Source: Defluviitaleaceae bacterium
GTDB lineage: Bacteria; Bacillota; Clostridia; Lachnospirales; WQUN01
Assembly (NCBI GenBank): GCA_009788085.1
Contig: WQSB01000003.1
Coordinates: 1-52,935 of the forward strand
DNA: 52,935 bases
Reading direction: 5' to 3'
Shown: piece after piece, positions 10,320 through 20,376 of the stretch
Layout: every line of letters starts with the position of its first letter
Numbering within the stretch: the first letter of the stretch is position 1
Made by a program: the position numbers and the translations under genes
The notes under the pieces: generated by a model
Database searches by the model: none
What the model was told of the DNA's origin: nothing
The model's input: the letters and a program-made list of their open reading frames with translations, nothing else

Positions 10320-13300
10320 ATGCCTGCAATGCAAACTGCTGCCATCACCAAGGGAACAATTTTAAACCTTAGCTCAAATGCCGATGTCTACGAACGTGGC
10401 GAGAGATATTATAGAGATGGAAAACTGCTGTCATTTAATGCGGTAGAAGGTGCTGACGGAGAAACAACAGTTCGCGCTACTGTTGAGGGAAATTATAAAA
10501 ACTATGAAGTGTCACTTAAGCTGGACAATATCAGTGCGTTGTCCAGCTATTCGTGTTCCTGTGAAAGCCACAGCATCTGGCGCGGGGCGTGTAAACACGT
10601 TGTTGCGGTTCTGTTTGCCCACATGGAAGGCCACGCCCGCATGTTCTCCGCCGAGAAAATGCGCCGCCATGCTCACGAGCTTACCAATAATCTGGAAAAA
10701 ATTATTTATGACGGCATCGACGAAACCTTGGAAATGCCGCCTGCGGCCGCTCGGGGCCCTTTGTTAAAACTCGCGCCTATAATCCATGTCAACGGTCAAA
10801 GAGGAATTTACCTGACCTTTACCGTGGGTTATAGGCGTATGTACGTTGTAAAAAGCATTTCCAGCTTTGTAAAAAGCATTCGGTCAGGCGAAACCGTCTC
10901 CTACGGACAGGGGCTGACCTTCGCCCACCGCCGCGAAATGTTTAACGAAGCCTCGCAGAAATTAATTGATTTTATTTCCGCAGAAGACGACATGCACGTT
11001 GAAATAAGCAAGCGTCTCAGCCGTCAGTTTCAATTTACCCATCATCTGCTCATAACACGAGAGTTGTACCTGGCTCAGCGCAATATGGATTCTTTTTTTG
11101 AGATTTTAAACGGGCAAACACTGGAATGCGTTTCCGAGTTTGGCCGGCAGGTTAAGCTCATAGACGGATACCCTCCATGCAATCTGAAAGTGCGCCATCT
11201 GCCCACCGGAACAGTTATTGAAGCCGCGCCCTTCCCCCACAGGACGCTGATGGGCTACACATCTCATTATATTCTGACCGATGTTGGCCTTTATCGCTTG
11301 CCAAAGGCCGACGGATTATTGTTAAGCTCGTTTTTAAAGGCCATTGACGACACCAATACTCGCGAAATTTTAATCAGCGGAAACGACCAAAAGCGATTTT
11401 TGACAATAATTCTGCCCCAATTCGCAAAAATGGGTGCTATAGAGTCCGAGGCTGGGGAAATTCCCACAGGGGACATTACCGCTATGCTGGCAAAAATGTA
11501 CTTCGATACCGAGGGCAAGGACATTACCGGGCGGCTTGAATATCATTATGATGACTTGGTAATCGACGCGCTTTCTAATGATTTTTCCGACGATTGTGTT
11601 GTGATTATCCGCGATATTGTAGCGGAATATACCTTGCGCCGCCGTTTGGCCTCGTTGGGTTTTTACGCGGATAAGGGGATTTTTCGTCTAAGCGGAAACG
11701 ATTTGATTTACTCATTTTTGCATCACGACGGGGGCTTGCCCTCGGGAATAGAAGCCCTTAGGGATTGCGCAGATGTGCTTGTAAGTGAGGATTTGCAAAA
11801 AAAGACCGCCCGCGCTGTGTCTCCCAAAATTGGACTAAGGCTGACGGGGGATTTGCTAAAAGTATCACTGGAGGATTCAGGATACGACATAGGCGAGCTG
11901 CTGGAAGCTTTGGAATCATACCGCACCCGCAAAAAATTCTTCCGACTAAAGGACGGCCGGTTTTTAACATTAAACGACGAAAATATAATCGCTGCCGCAG
12001 GTTTTTTGGAAGCACTGGATGTTACCCGTAAGGAAGTGAAGGGGAAATCCCTGATACTTCCGGCCTATCGCGCACTGTATGTAGATGAACTGACCCGCTC
12101 GGAAGCATTGGCCGCAACCCACGCACTAAAGCGTGACTCATCCTTCGAAAATCTGCTGACGCATTTTCAAAATAACGCCTCCTTGGGCTTCAAATTGTCA
12201 AAGGGGCTTGTAACTGTACTGCGCGAATATCAAAAAACTGGCTTTAGCTGGCTTAAAACCTTGTCGCACTACGGCTTCGGCGGAATTTTAGCCGATGATA
12301 TGGGGCTGGGGAAAACTCTGCAAGTCATCGCTTTGTTGGCCAGCGAACGCAAAAACGGCGCGCAGTCGATTGTAGTCGCGCCGACCTCCCTTTTGTACAA
12401 TTGGGAAAATGAAATTAAAAAATTCGCGCCCCAGCTTACGACTCAAGTAATTTCCGGTTTGCCGGAAAAGCGGCGGGAGCTTCTTAAAACCCCCAACATA
12501 GATATTTTTATCACGACATATGACATGCTCAAACGCGACTCTGATTTTTACAAAAACATGGAATTTGCCTATATAATCGCCGACGAGGCGCAAAACATCA
12601 AAAATCCCGGAACCCAGGCAGCCAAGAGCATCAAAGGATTAAGGGGCCGTGTACGCTTCGCACTGACGGGCACACCCATTGAGAACACTTTGACGGAATT
12701 GTGGTCGATTTTTGATTTTATCATGCCGGGATATTTATACACGGCGCATAAGTTCGGCCGGGTATACGAGCAGCCAATTATAAAGCACAGCGATTCCGGC
12801 GCGGCGGCTAAGCTGCGTCAACAAATCGCGCCCTTTGTGCTTCGCCGCATCAAGGAGAATGTACTTAAAGAATTGCCCGAAAAAACCGAGACGACTTTGC
12901 CCGCGGAGCTCACCCACGAGCAGAAGAAAATTTATCAGGCGAATTTATTGGAGGCTATCGGCGCGTTTGACGACATCGTGGCCAATAACTCTTTTGCCGA
13001 CAACCGGATGCGTATTCTGGCGCAGCTTACACGCTTGCGGCAAATCTGTTGCCACCCCGCGCTTTTTTTGGAAAAATACAACGGCGGCAGCGGGAAGCTT
13101 GCCCTCACCCTTGAAACAATCCAGCTGGCACTGGATTCCGGCCACAGGGTCTTATTGTTTTCACAATTTACGGGAATGCTCTCGCTCATACAAGAAGCCT
13201 TTCAGTCCGCCGAAATCACCACCCGGCGCGGCAGACCCGCCACCTATTTCTACCTCGACGGCGCGACAAAGGCCAAGGAACGTTTGGAAATGACCAAACG

Positions 13301-13622
13301 CTTTAACAACGGAGAAAAAGACCTCTTTTTGATTTCGCTAAAAGCCGGCGGCACAGGGCTTAATCTTACCGGCGCGGATGTAGTAATCCATTACGACCCG
13401 TGGTGGAACCCCTCCGTAATGGACCAGGCCGCCGACCGCGCCCACCGTTACGGCCAGAAAAAGGCCGTGCAGGTATTTAACATCGTCGCAAAAGATTCCA
13501 TCGAGGAGAAAATTATGGCCCTGCAAGAAAAAAAGCGCGGCCTCATCGACTCCGTAATCACCGAGGGCGGCAGCTTTATCAATTTACTTACCGAGGAAGA
13601 GGTGCGGAGGCTGTTTTCATAA
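10320..13622 (+). CDS. SWIM zinc finger / SNF2-family helicase
   Basis: SWIM motif CSCESHSIWRGACKHVVAV; helicase motifs LADDMGLGKTLQVIAL, ADEAQNIKN, LTGTPIENTL, QAADRAHRYGQKKAVQVF. Confidence 0.95.
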   Translation: MPAMQTAAITKGTILNLSSNADVYERGERYYRDGKLLSFNAVEGADGETTVRATVEGNYKNYEVSLKLDNISALSSYSCSCESHSIWRGACKHVVAVLFAHMEGHARMFSAEKMRRHAHELTNNLEKIIYDGIDETLEMPPAAARGPLLKLAPIIHVNGQRGIYLTFTVGYRRMYVVKSISSFVKSIRSGETVSYGQGLTFAHRREMFNEASQKLIDFISAEDDMHVEISKRLSRQFQFTHHLLITRELYLAQRNMDSFFEILNGQTLECVSEFGRQVKLIDGYPPCNLKVRHLPTGTVIEAAPFPHRTLMGYTSHYILTDVGLYRLPKADGLLLSSFLKAIDDTNTREILISGNDQKRFLTIILPQFAKMGAIESEAGEIPTGDITAMLAKMYFDTEGKDITGRLEYHYDDLVIDALSNDFSDDCVVIIRDIVAEYTLRRRLASLGFYADKGIFRLSGNDLIYSFLHHDGGLPSGIEALRDCADVLVSEDLQKKTARAVSPKIGLRLTGDLLKVSLEDSGYDIGELLEALESYRTRKKFFRLKDGRFLTLNDENIIAAAGFLEALDVTRKEVKGKSLILPAYRALYVDELTRSEALAATHALKRDSSFENLLTHFQNNASLGFKLSKGLVTVLREYQKTGFSWLKTLSHYGFGGILADDMGLGKTLQVIALLASERKNGAQSIVVAPTSLLYNWENEIKKFAPQLTTQVISGLPEKRRELLKTPNIDIFITTYDMLKRDSDFYKNMEFAYIIADEAQNIKNPGTQAAKSIKGLRGRVRFALTGTPIENTLTELWSIFDFIMPGYLYTAHKFGRVYEQPIIKHSDSGAAAKLRQQIAPFVLRRIKENVLKELPEKTETTLPAELTHEQKKIYQANLLEAIGAFDDIVANNSFADNRMRILAQLTRLRQICCHPALFLEKYNGGSGKLALTLETIQLALDSGHRVLLFSQFTGMLSLIQEAFQSAEITTRRGRPATYFYLDGATKAKERLEMTKRFNNGEKDLFLISLKAGGTGLNLTGADVVIHYDPWWNPSVMDQAADRAHRYGQKKAVQVFNIVAKDSIEEKIMALQEKKRGLIDSVITEGGSFINLLTEEEVRRLFS

Positions 13623-14741
13623 TAGTTTCGGATGTTGTAAATTGCACCGGATATCAACCGGTATAATCGGAAAGGCGTCGTCAACGACGCCTTTTCTAAC
13701 GCCTATGTAATGGCTGAACATGTTGGCCACAGAGCAGGAATGATTGGGAATTATTTCGATTATATCGCCGATTTGGAGGCTAGGCGACGCGGCTGAGGCC
13801 TTGATTTTGCCCACTTCCTCCGAAAGGCTGTGGATAATAAGCGACGGGTGATTTTTCACATAACCGTGACCCTCGATTGCGGAGCTGCCGTGAACCGCTT
13901 GCTCACCAAAGCATTTTGAGCCCGCGTCAATTATGAATTCTCCGTGGTTGGCTGCAATTACCGTCGCAAGAATTGTCAGGGCGCAGTCCTCGGTTTTTGC
14001 GCAACCAAGCCGTACTTGGATATTGTCCATAAAAACATAGTTCCCCGGATGCAAAATGCTAATTATTTCATTATCAACAATATATTCAAATGTAGGTGTG
14101 CTGCCCGAGGTCACGATTTCGGGCAGCACACCTATTTTTAATAGCTGCTTGCGGGCTTCCGCCATTGCGCCGGCTTCTTGACACGCCACATCTTTGACGG
14201 CTTCCGTCATTTTATACACATGGCCGGGATGGGTTGAAATTCCCTTAAATCTTAAATTTCCAAAACCGGACATTTCCTCCATAAAGCTTTTAATGTCCCG
14301 TGGGCTGATGCCAAAACGATTAAGCCCGGAATTTATAATAACCGTGTAGTTTATCTCCACGTCTTTTGCGACATTGTTTAAAATCCCGGCTTGTTGTGGG
14401 CTGTCCAAGCGTATATAAAAATTGCACTTTTGGGACAGCTCCACAACACGGCGCGCATTTGTCGCGCTCGCCACGGGGTAGGCATACATTATGCTTACAT
14501 CTTTTATGTCACGCGCAAGGGCTTCGCATTCGTCCAGTGTGCCACACAGAAAGCCCGCCGCGCCGCACTTTTGCTGCCACTTGGCGATTTGTGTGGACTT
14601 GTGCGTTTTGGTCATCGGCCAAATTTCCTTGCGATTACGGCAAGCCATCGAATGAAACCTTCGCAAATTCCGCTCAAAAACATCCAAGTCCAACAAAATT
14701 GCCGGTGTTGATATGTTTTTAAACAACAGACGTGTTTCCAT
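13617..14741 (-). CDS. D-threonine aldolase / D-serine dehydratase-like PLP enzyme
   Basis: TPAILLDLDVFERNL...RPMTKTHKS-like Lys motif (WPMTKTHKSTQIAKWQ), GCGTLDEC-like (GFLCGTLDECEAL), C-terminal HSC metal motif (NHSCSVANMF); start taken at METRLLFKN. Confidence 0.82.
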   Translation of the reverse strand: METRLLFKNISTPAILLDLDVFERNLRRFHSMACRNRKEIWPMTKTHKSTQIAKWQQKCGAAGFLCGTLDECEALARDIKDVSIMYAYPVASATNARRVVELSQKCNFYIRLDSPQQAGILNNVAKDVEINYTVIINSGLNRFGISPRDIKSFMEEMSGFGNLRFKGISTHPGHVYKMTEAVKDVACQEAGAMAEARKQLLKIGVLPEIVTSGSTPTFEYIVDNEIISILHPGNYVFMDNIQVRLGCAKTEDCALTILATVIAANHGEFIIDAGSKCFGEQAVHGSSAIEGHGYVKNHPSLIIHSLSEEVGKIKASAASPSLQIGDIIEIIPNHSCSVANMFSHYIGVRKGVVDDAFPIIPVDIRCNLQHPKLL

Positions 14742-14760
14742 GTCAAAGCTACTCCCAAAA

Positions 14761-17232
14761 TTAGATAACGTAAATCTCAAGTCCCAGAGAATTTACCGGA
14801 ACAGGAATAAATCCATCAATTTTATACGCGCCGGTTACTTGTAATGTAATAGCTGTTTCAAGAGCTTCATTGTTAAGAACCCTAAACCGGATTGCAGCAA
14901 GATTGCCCGTATCGGTTGTAACGCCTAATGACTCTGTCATAAAGCTTAGTGTGGCGGAACCATTGTTGGACGGGGGCTGCAACGGCATAACCATAAGGTC
15001 AGCAGGTGAAATGGTTACTCTTTGCAATATTGACGCATCATAATTAAGAACAAGGCTTAGCGCGCTGATACCCTCGTTCGCGCCTATGTTTACCACCACG
15101 TCAATATACTCGGTCATCTCATCCGTACTAATTTCGTGCATAAGCATCGGTAAATGCATTGGCATATGGCGCATTAGTATCACACCGGATTGAGACTGAG
15201 GCTCTAATATATCCAAGTCTCCGTTAAGATACATCATAATCAGGAGTATGTCCGCGAGGGTTATAATACCGTCCCCATTGACATCTGCCGCTTCCCGATT
15301 AAAGTCAACCGGAAACCCTAATAAATACATCCAAAGCAAATCAACATCTTCCTGAGTTATAATGCCGTCCCCGTTAACATCACCAAACATAAGTGTGACA
15401 TAAACCGAACCGTCGGTAGCTACGGCATTTACCGGAACAGGCAAACCGTCAATCCTATAAGCACTAACTACACTTAACTCTATAGGCGTGGCACCCAGGG
15501 GGGCCTCATGATTTATTCTGAACCTGATGGTTGCCAAATTGCCTGTTTCAGTCGAGGCTTCCGGAGGTGGAAACATAAAGCCCATTGTAAAGGGGTTTGC
15601 ACCCGGCAGTATTGGCATCATTGTCATAAGAGAATCTGGTGTAACGCTGTCCCTTGTTAGTATTGCCGAATCATAACTAAGGCTGAGGCTCATAATGTTT
15701 AAGCCTTGGTTTTCATCCAAGCTTATGACTACATATGCGTACCTTCCCCTTTGTGCCAGGGAATGTGAAGCGGATACCCTAACCGTGACCGGACGCTCCC
15801 AATTGGCGGTTATCGTAACAGGCCCGTCCGGCATCTGGAATGATGCACCATTGGGGTTCGTCGGGTCAATGATGGTTACGCCAGGCGTTTCTGTAGTCCA
15901 GCCCACAAAAACATAACCTGTAGGCGGAGTGCCGGCATAAAGTACTACTGTCGCACCTTCTTCAGCCGGATTGGGGCTTGCCTCTGCACCCTCCCCTCCG
16001 TTTTCTATGATTATCGGATGGGTTATGATTTCAATAATTTCAACCGAGCCGTCGATTGTTAAAACATCTATGGGAACAAAACTGGCATCAAACCTGTACG
16101 CGCTGGCTACGCTGAATAAAACAGGTGTGACGCCTAAGGGTGCATCATCCAAAACATTGAAACGTATGGAAGCAATATCGCCCGTAGCGTTTGTAACGGA
16201 ATTTGGAGGTGTCAAAAACAACATTATTGGGAAGGGGTTAACTCCTAAAGGCGGTTGAATCGGGAACATATTAAAAATGTCAAGGGATGCAATATCAACC
16301 CTCTGCAACGCTGCCGAATCGTAGGCAATACTTATACTCATAGAACTCAAGCCCGCGTAGTTATAATCCAGCGTGATTGGGATGTCTATATAACTCCCTA
16401 CGGACGCAATTACATGCGGGGCCGAGACTTGGACCAAATTGGGGGGTGGTATTGCCTCCCAGTTTGCGGTTACAGTAACATTTCTGCCCGGCATAATGAA
16501 GTATGCACCGTTGGCATATGACGGATTTATAATAGTTACGTCCGGTGTTTCTGTAGTCCAGCCCGCAAAAACATAACCAAAGCGGGTGCCGGCACTAAGG
16601 TTGACAGGCCAGCCTTCTGCTGATAAAACGGGAGTGGCCCTCGCGCCCTCGCCGCCGTTTAATATGGTTACAGAATGGGTAGGAATTCCGAGAAATCTGA
16701 CAGAGCCATCATTTACTCTAGTATTTATCTCTCTGCCAAAAGAGTCCACTGAAATTACGTTAATTAAAATAGGCGTGATACCTTGTGGCGGAACCCTAAG
16801 AATAGTGAAATTAACCGTCATAAAAATGCCTGTTTGTTGCGCCATTGCGCCTCCGTTATTGGACGCATTAATCACCCAAGAGCTGGCGTTAGGCACCAAC
16901 CCCGGCGAAAGTGTTCCATGACTGGTATTTGAAAAACTGTTAAATACTCTGTTTGGTACGGTCTTTATCGTGGGTCTCTGCAACACCGTACGGTCATAAA
17001 TTATCTCGAAAACCAGCCTTCTTACTCTTGGGTTGATGTCCACACTAAATGATATGGACGCAGTGCGGGCAGTTTGGTTTACGTTTACACGCGAAGCAGA
17101 TACCACAAAATCATTCATTTGGTCAGATGCCGCATCAATTTCGATGTATTCATCAGCCAAAACCAGTGAAAGGCTGCTAAATACCATCAGGGCGGCAAGC
17201 ACAACAGCTAATAAACCTCTTCTTTTCCTCAT
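14761..17232 (-). CDS. Secreted multi-domain protein: cohesin-like modules, InlB/Flg_new-type repeats, type-I-like dockerin
   Basis: Signal peptide MRKRRGLLAVVLAALMVFSSLSLVLA; four cohesin-like segments (e.g. SMSISIAYDSAALQRVDI, MSLSLSYDSAILTRDSV, ALSLVLNYDASILQRVTI); two GYVFxGWTTETPxVTIIxP repeats; dockerin DVNGDGIITQEDVDLLWMYLLG...ADVNGDGIITLADILLIMMYLNG. Confidence 0.85.
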   Translation of the reverse strand: MRKRRGLLAVVLAALMVFSSLSLVLADEYIEIDAASDQMNDFVVSASRVNVNQTARTASISFSVDINPRVRRLVFEIIYDRTVLQRPTIKTVPNRVFNSFSNTSHGTLSPGLVPNASSWVINASNNGGAMAQQTGIFMTVNFTILRVPPQGITPILINVISVDSFGREINTRVNDGSVRFLGIPTHSVTILNGGEGARATPVLSAEGWPVNLSAGTRFGYVFAGWTTETPDVTIINPSYANGAYFIMPGRNVTVTANWEAIPPPNLVQVSAPHVIASVGSYIDIPITLDYNYAGLSSMSISIAYDSAALQRVDIASLDIFNMFPIQPPLGVNPFPIMLFLTPPNSVTNATGDIASIRFNVLDDAPLGVTPVLFSVASAYRFDASFVPIDVLTIDGSVEIIEIITHPIIIENGGEGAEASPNPAEEGATVVLYAGTPPTGYVFVGWTTETPGVTIIDPTNPNGASFQMPDGPVTITANWERPVTVRVSASHSLAQRGRYAYVVISLDENQGLNIMSLSLSYDSAILTRDSVTPDSLMTMMPILPGANPFTMGFMFPPPEASTETGNLATIRFRINHEAPLGATPIELSVVSAYRIDGLPVPVNAVATDGSVYVTLMFGDVNGDGIITQEDVDLLWMYLLGFPVDFNREAADVNGDGIITLADILLIMMYLNGDLDILEPQSQSGVILMRHMPMHLPMLMHEISTDEMTEYIDVVVNIGANEGISALSLVLNYDASILQRVTISPADLMVMPLQPPSNNGSATLSFMTESLGVTTDTGNLAAIRFRVLNNEALETAITLQVTGAYKIDGFIPVPVNSLGLEIYVI
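15208..15390 (-). other. Dockerin-like duplicated Ca-binding loop module inside the cohesin-containing ORF (approximate bounds)
   Basis: Two DVNGDGIIT loops 30+ residues apart. Confidence 0.85.
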
Positions 17233-17362
17233 GATAAATTCTCCTTTATCTGACTATTGTAAGCAACAATAAGCGTGTACTTATTGTCTGCTCCAAGGAG
17301 ATATTAGCATATTATTCCATTACACACAACTACAAGTTACAACAATTTTCAATAAATTTTTA

Positions 17363-18856
17363 TTAACTTAGCAACTGCAACACCCTATCAGGGCTTTGGA
17401 TGGCGTGGGAAAGGAAAGACAGCCCCGCCTGTTTAATAATGGAAGCTTTAGTAAACCGCATCATTTTCTTTGCCATGTCTGTATTTCTTATCCGCGATTT
17501 TGCATCGGATAAGTTTTCACTGGATATTAAAAGGCTTCTTGCCGTATGCTCCAAGCGGTTTTGAACAGCCCCCAATTTAGACCGCGCACTGTTTACATAG
17601 GCAGAAGCATAATCAATATATTTTAATTGATGAGAAATTTGGCCACCGTCAAGAGACACAACATTTATTAAATCATGTAAATCCCCATGTCTTCCGCCAA
17701 GGTTTTTGGTATTCATACCCGGGAGGTTTATCCGTATACCCTGATTGGCATTCGCACCCAATTGAAGCCATAGTGCATTTCTTCTTTCGGCGGTTCGTCC
17801 TATTGTCGGGAGCGGCGGAGGGATAGGCGGGTCTGGATAGGTGGGTTGGACGACAGTGCTTGCAATCTGAGTTATAAATCGAGGTAGCGAGGGATAGGTG
17901 TATCTGGTCGCTGCTTCAAGTCTCCAATACCCTGAAATGGAAACCCCATAAGCCCTAATCATAGAATAATCAGTCATATTCAGGATGGACATGTTATCGA
18001 CAAAGTTAGTATTTGGAAAGCTTATACCAAACTCGGTAAGATCAAATACCGTACCATCAGGTGCGATTAAAATTAACTCTTCTAATGCTGACAGCGGTAC
18101 TTGCTCTTGCCCTTGTTCTCGACTGAAATAAATTAAAAAATAAATATCTGTACCAGCTGCCATATATATATCAGCAATAATTATTCGCTCATTGTTGCCC
18201 ATTAATGTTAGGATATCAACCTGATCCATTACAGAATAGCCGCCTGCCAAATAGCGATAAACGAATCTTCTGTCCTGACGTTCGTATGATGAACCCGGCG
18301 GTACGGTTACGAAACCATGTGTTCCCGGCGGAAACGTAGTTGAGCTTACCAGGGTGTTTAGCGGACTTGCACCACCGGACAACGGCATAAAAGCAGGTGA
18401 CTTAGTCTGTGAATTAATCCGCGCCAAGCTTCCGTCCAGCAGCCTCATTGAGTTAAACTCCACCCTGTTTGCAAGGCTGTTTATCTCATTCATAATTTGG
18501 TTGATTTCATACTGAATCTGCTGGCGGTTGATTAAAGTATTTGTGTCGTTGGCGGCTTGTACGATAAGCTCGCGCATTCTTAAAAGCATTTCGCTGACGG
18601 TGGCAATCGCGCCATCCGCCGTTTGTATTAACGCGATTCCGTCCTGTGTATTTCTTGCGGCTTGGTCTAGCCCCCTGATTTGTGCCCGCATCGTTTCGGA
18701 TATGGCAAGCCCGGCGGCATCATCGGCGGCGGAGTTAATACGAAAACCGCTTGCAAGCTGTGCCGCGGCGGTTGCTTGCCTGTTGCCGGCAAGGCGTATA
18801 TTTCTATGCACATTAAGGGCCGGGATATTTGTCCTAACAGTCACCTGATGTGCCAT
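17363..18856 (-). CDS. Flagellin with large central insertion
   Basis: Conserved N-domain (NRQATAAAQLASGFRINSAADDAAGLAISETMRAQIRGLDQAARNTQDGIALIQTADGA) and C-domain (ARSKLGAVQNRLEHTARSLLISSENLSDAKSRIRNTDMAKKMM). Confidence 0.95.
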   Translation of the reverse strand: MAHQVTVRTNIPALNVHRNIRLAGNRQATAAAQLASGFRINSAADDAAGLAISETMRAQIRGLDQAARNTQDGIALIQTADGAIATVSEMLLRMRELIVQAANDTNTLINRQQIQYEINQIMNEINSLANRVEFNSMRLLDGSLARINSQTKSPAFMPLSGGASPLNTLVSSTTFPPGTHGFVTVPPGSSYERQDRRFVYRYLAGGYSVMDQVDILTLMGNNERIIIADIYMAAGTDIYFLIYFSREQGQEQVPLSALEELILIAPDGTVFDLTEFGISFPNTNFVDNMSILNMTDYSMIRAYGVSISGYWRLEAATRYTYPSLPRFITQIASTVVQPTYPDPPIPPPLPTIGRTAERRNALWLQLGANANQGIRINLPGMNTKNLGGRHGDLHDLINVVSLDGGQISHQLKYIDYASAYVNSARSKLGAVQNRLEHTARSLLISSENLSDAKSRIRNTDMAKKMMRFTKASIIKQAGLSFLSHAIQSPDRVLQLLS

Positions 18857-18911
18857 AGTCAACACCCTTTCGCCGGGAATTATGCCCTATATTATGTAAA
18901 ATTTCCCTATT

Positions 18912-18940
18912 AAGATACTGTGCGAACAAGTAAATGTCAA
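18912..18940 (-). promoter_or_regulatory. Putative sigma-A promoter for flagellin
   Basis: Minus strand TTGACA-17 nt-TATCTT upstream of the flagellin start. Confidence 0.55.
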
Positions 18941-18994
18941 CTAAAAACGGAACAAAGTGTTATTGCATTTTTATAATTTCGGAAAGAATTTCAA

Positions 18995-19026
18995 TAAAAA
19001 AACCTGCCCAAAAGCAGGTTTTTTAA
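18995..19026 (-). terminator. Rho-independent terminator downstream of accC
   Basis: AAAAAACCTGC-loop-GCAGGTTTTTT inverted repeat with T/A tracts on both sides. Confidence 0.8.
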
Positions 19027-19053
19027 GTTAAAGCTTTTTGCTTCTTTACAGTT

Positions 19054-20364
19054 TTAGTCGCCCACTTTAAAATCGGTATAGTATAAACCGGAGACAAAGG
19101 CGGGGCTTTGCATGATTTTGCCCTGTTCTTCGATGTTGGTTTTTACTCCATCGACCTTCAGCTCGGAGAGGGCGGCAATCATCTTCTGGATGGCGTCGGC
19201 TCTTGTGGGAGCATGGACAATCAGCTTGCCCAGCATGGAATCATAATATGGCGGGACGCTATAACCTTGATACAGGAAGGAATCGAAGCGCACATTAGGG
19301 CCACCGGGTTCGCGATAGCGGTTTACAACGCCTGTTGCCGCGGCATTGATGCGGCATTCGATGGCATGTCCTTCCATTTTGAAATCATCTTGTCCAAAGT
19401 CCAGCTTCTCTCCGGCGGCAATTCTTATTTGCCACTTGACCAAATCCAGACCGGTTATCATCTCGGTAACGGGATGCTCTACCTGAATCCGGGTGTTCAT
19501 TTCCATGAAGTAGAATTTTTGGTCTTTATCATCATACAAAAACTCAATTGTGCCGGCGTTTACATAACCTACGGATTTAGCAGCTTTAGCAGCTGTGTCG
19601 CACATGGCTTTCCGTATGGCCGGGGTCAGCACTGGAGAGGGAGCTTCTTCTACAAGCTTTTGGTTGTTGCGCTGTGCGGAGCATTCACGCTCGCCCAAAG
19701 CCACTACGTTGCCGTGGGTGTCGGCCAGCACTTGGATTTCCACGTGCTTAACTTTTACCAAGCGACGCTCCATGTACAGCCCGCCGTCGCCGAAAGCACT
19801 TTCGGCTTCTTGGGAGGCTGTTTTAAATGCGGCTTCAAGGGTGTCCATGCTTTCCACAGGGCGGATTCCTTTTCCGCCGCCGCCTGCTTTGGCTTTCAGC
19901 AGAACAGGGAAGCCGATTTCCTTTGCGAATGCCTTGGCCTCATCTACGCTGTTCAGCAGGTCACTGCCCGGGATAACCGGTACACCGGCTTTTTTCATAA
20001 GGATACGGGCTTGTTCTTTATCTCCCATTTGGAAGATAACGTCCGGGCCCGGGCCGATAAATGTCAGTCCTTTGTCCTTGCACAGTTTGCAGAAATGCTC
20101 TTTTTCGGATAAGAATCCAAAACCGGGGTGAATCGCTTGTGCTCCTTTATCAAGAGCAGCTTTAACAATAGCTTCGCCGTTAAGGTAGCTGTCTTTAGAG
20201 TGCGGCCCGCCGATACATACACTTTCATCGGCCAATTCTACGTGGTAGGCATCTTTATCTGCTTCAGAGTACACAGCCACGGTTTTAATCCCGAGCTCGT
20301 TACATGCCCGGATTACGCGCACGGCGATTTCGCCGCGGTTAGCAATCAATACTTTTGAGAACAA
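19054..20364 (-). CDS. accC: Biotin carboxylase (AccC-like)
   Basis: MFSKVLIANRGEIAVRVIRACNELG, KAKAGGGGKG, FMEMNTRIQVEHPVTE. Confidence 0.95.
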   Translation of the reverse strand: MFSKVLIANRGEIAVRVIRACNELGIKTVAVYSEADKDAYHVELADESVCIGGPHSKDSYLNGEAIVKAALDKGAQAIHPGFGFLSEKEHFCKLCKDKGLTFIGPGPDVIFQMGDKEQARILMKKAGVPVIPGSDLLNSVDEAKAFAKEIGFPVLLKAKAGGGGKGIRPVESMDTLEAAFKTASQEAESAFGDGGLYMERRLVKVKHVEIQVLADTHGNVVALGERECSAQRNNQKLVEEAPSPVLTPAIRKAMCDTAAKAAKSVGYVNAGTIEFLYDDKDQKFYFMEMNTRIQVEHPVTEMITGLDLVKWQIRIAAGEKLDFGQDDFKMEGHAIECRINAAATGVVNRYREPGGPNVRFDSFLYQGYSVPPYYDSMLGKLIVHAPTRADAIQKMIAALSELKVDGVKTNIEEQGKIMQSPAFVSGLYYTDFKVGD

Positions 20365-20376
20365 TGCGCTACCTCC

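Noticed and set aside
9439-10329. 296-aa minus-strand ORF opposite cheV
   Set aside because: Antisense shadow of a confidently identified CheV with its own promoter and RBS.
17363-18856. Flagellinolysin (flagellin with peptidase insert)
   Set aside because: No HExxH motif in the central insert.
19621-19690. QRNNQK in AccC where E. coli has QRRHQK
   Set aside because: Verified by codon reading, but this segment varies among Gram-positive biotin carboxylases as far as I recall, so not treated as inactivating.
19108-20112. 334-aa plus-strand ORF opposite accC
   Set aside because: Shadow ORF entirely antisense to a clear biotin carboxylase; composition (HFHEVEFLVFII...) is not protein-like and no RBS.
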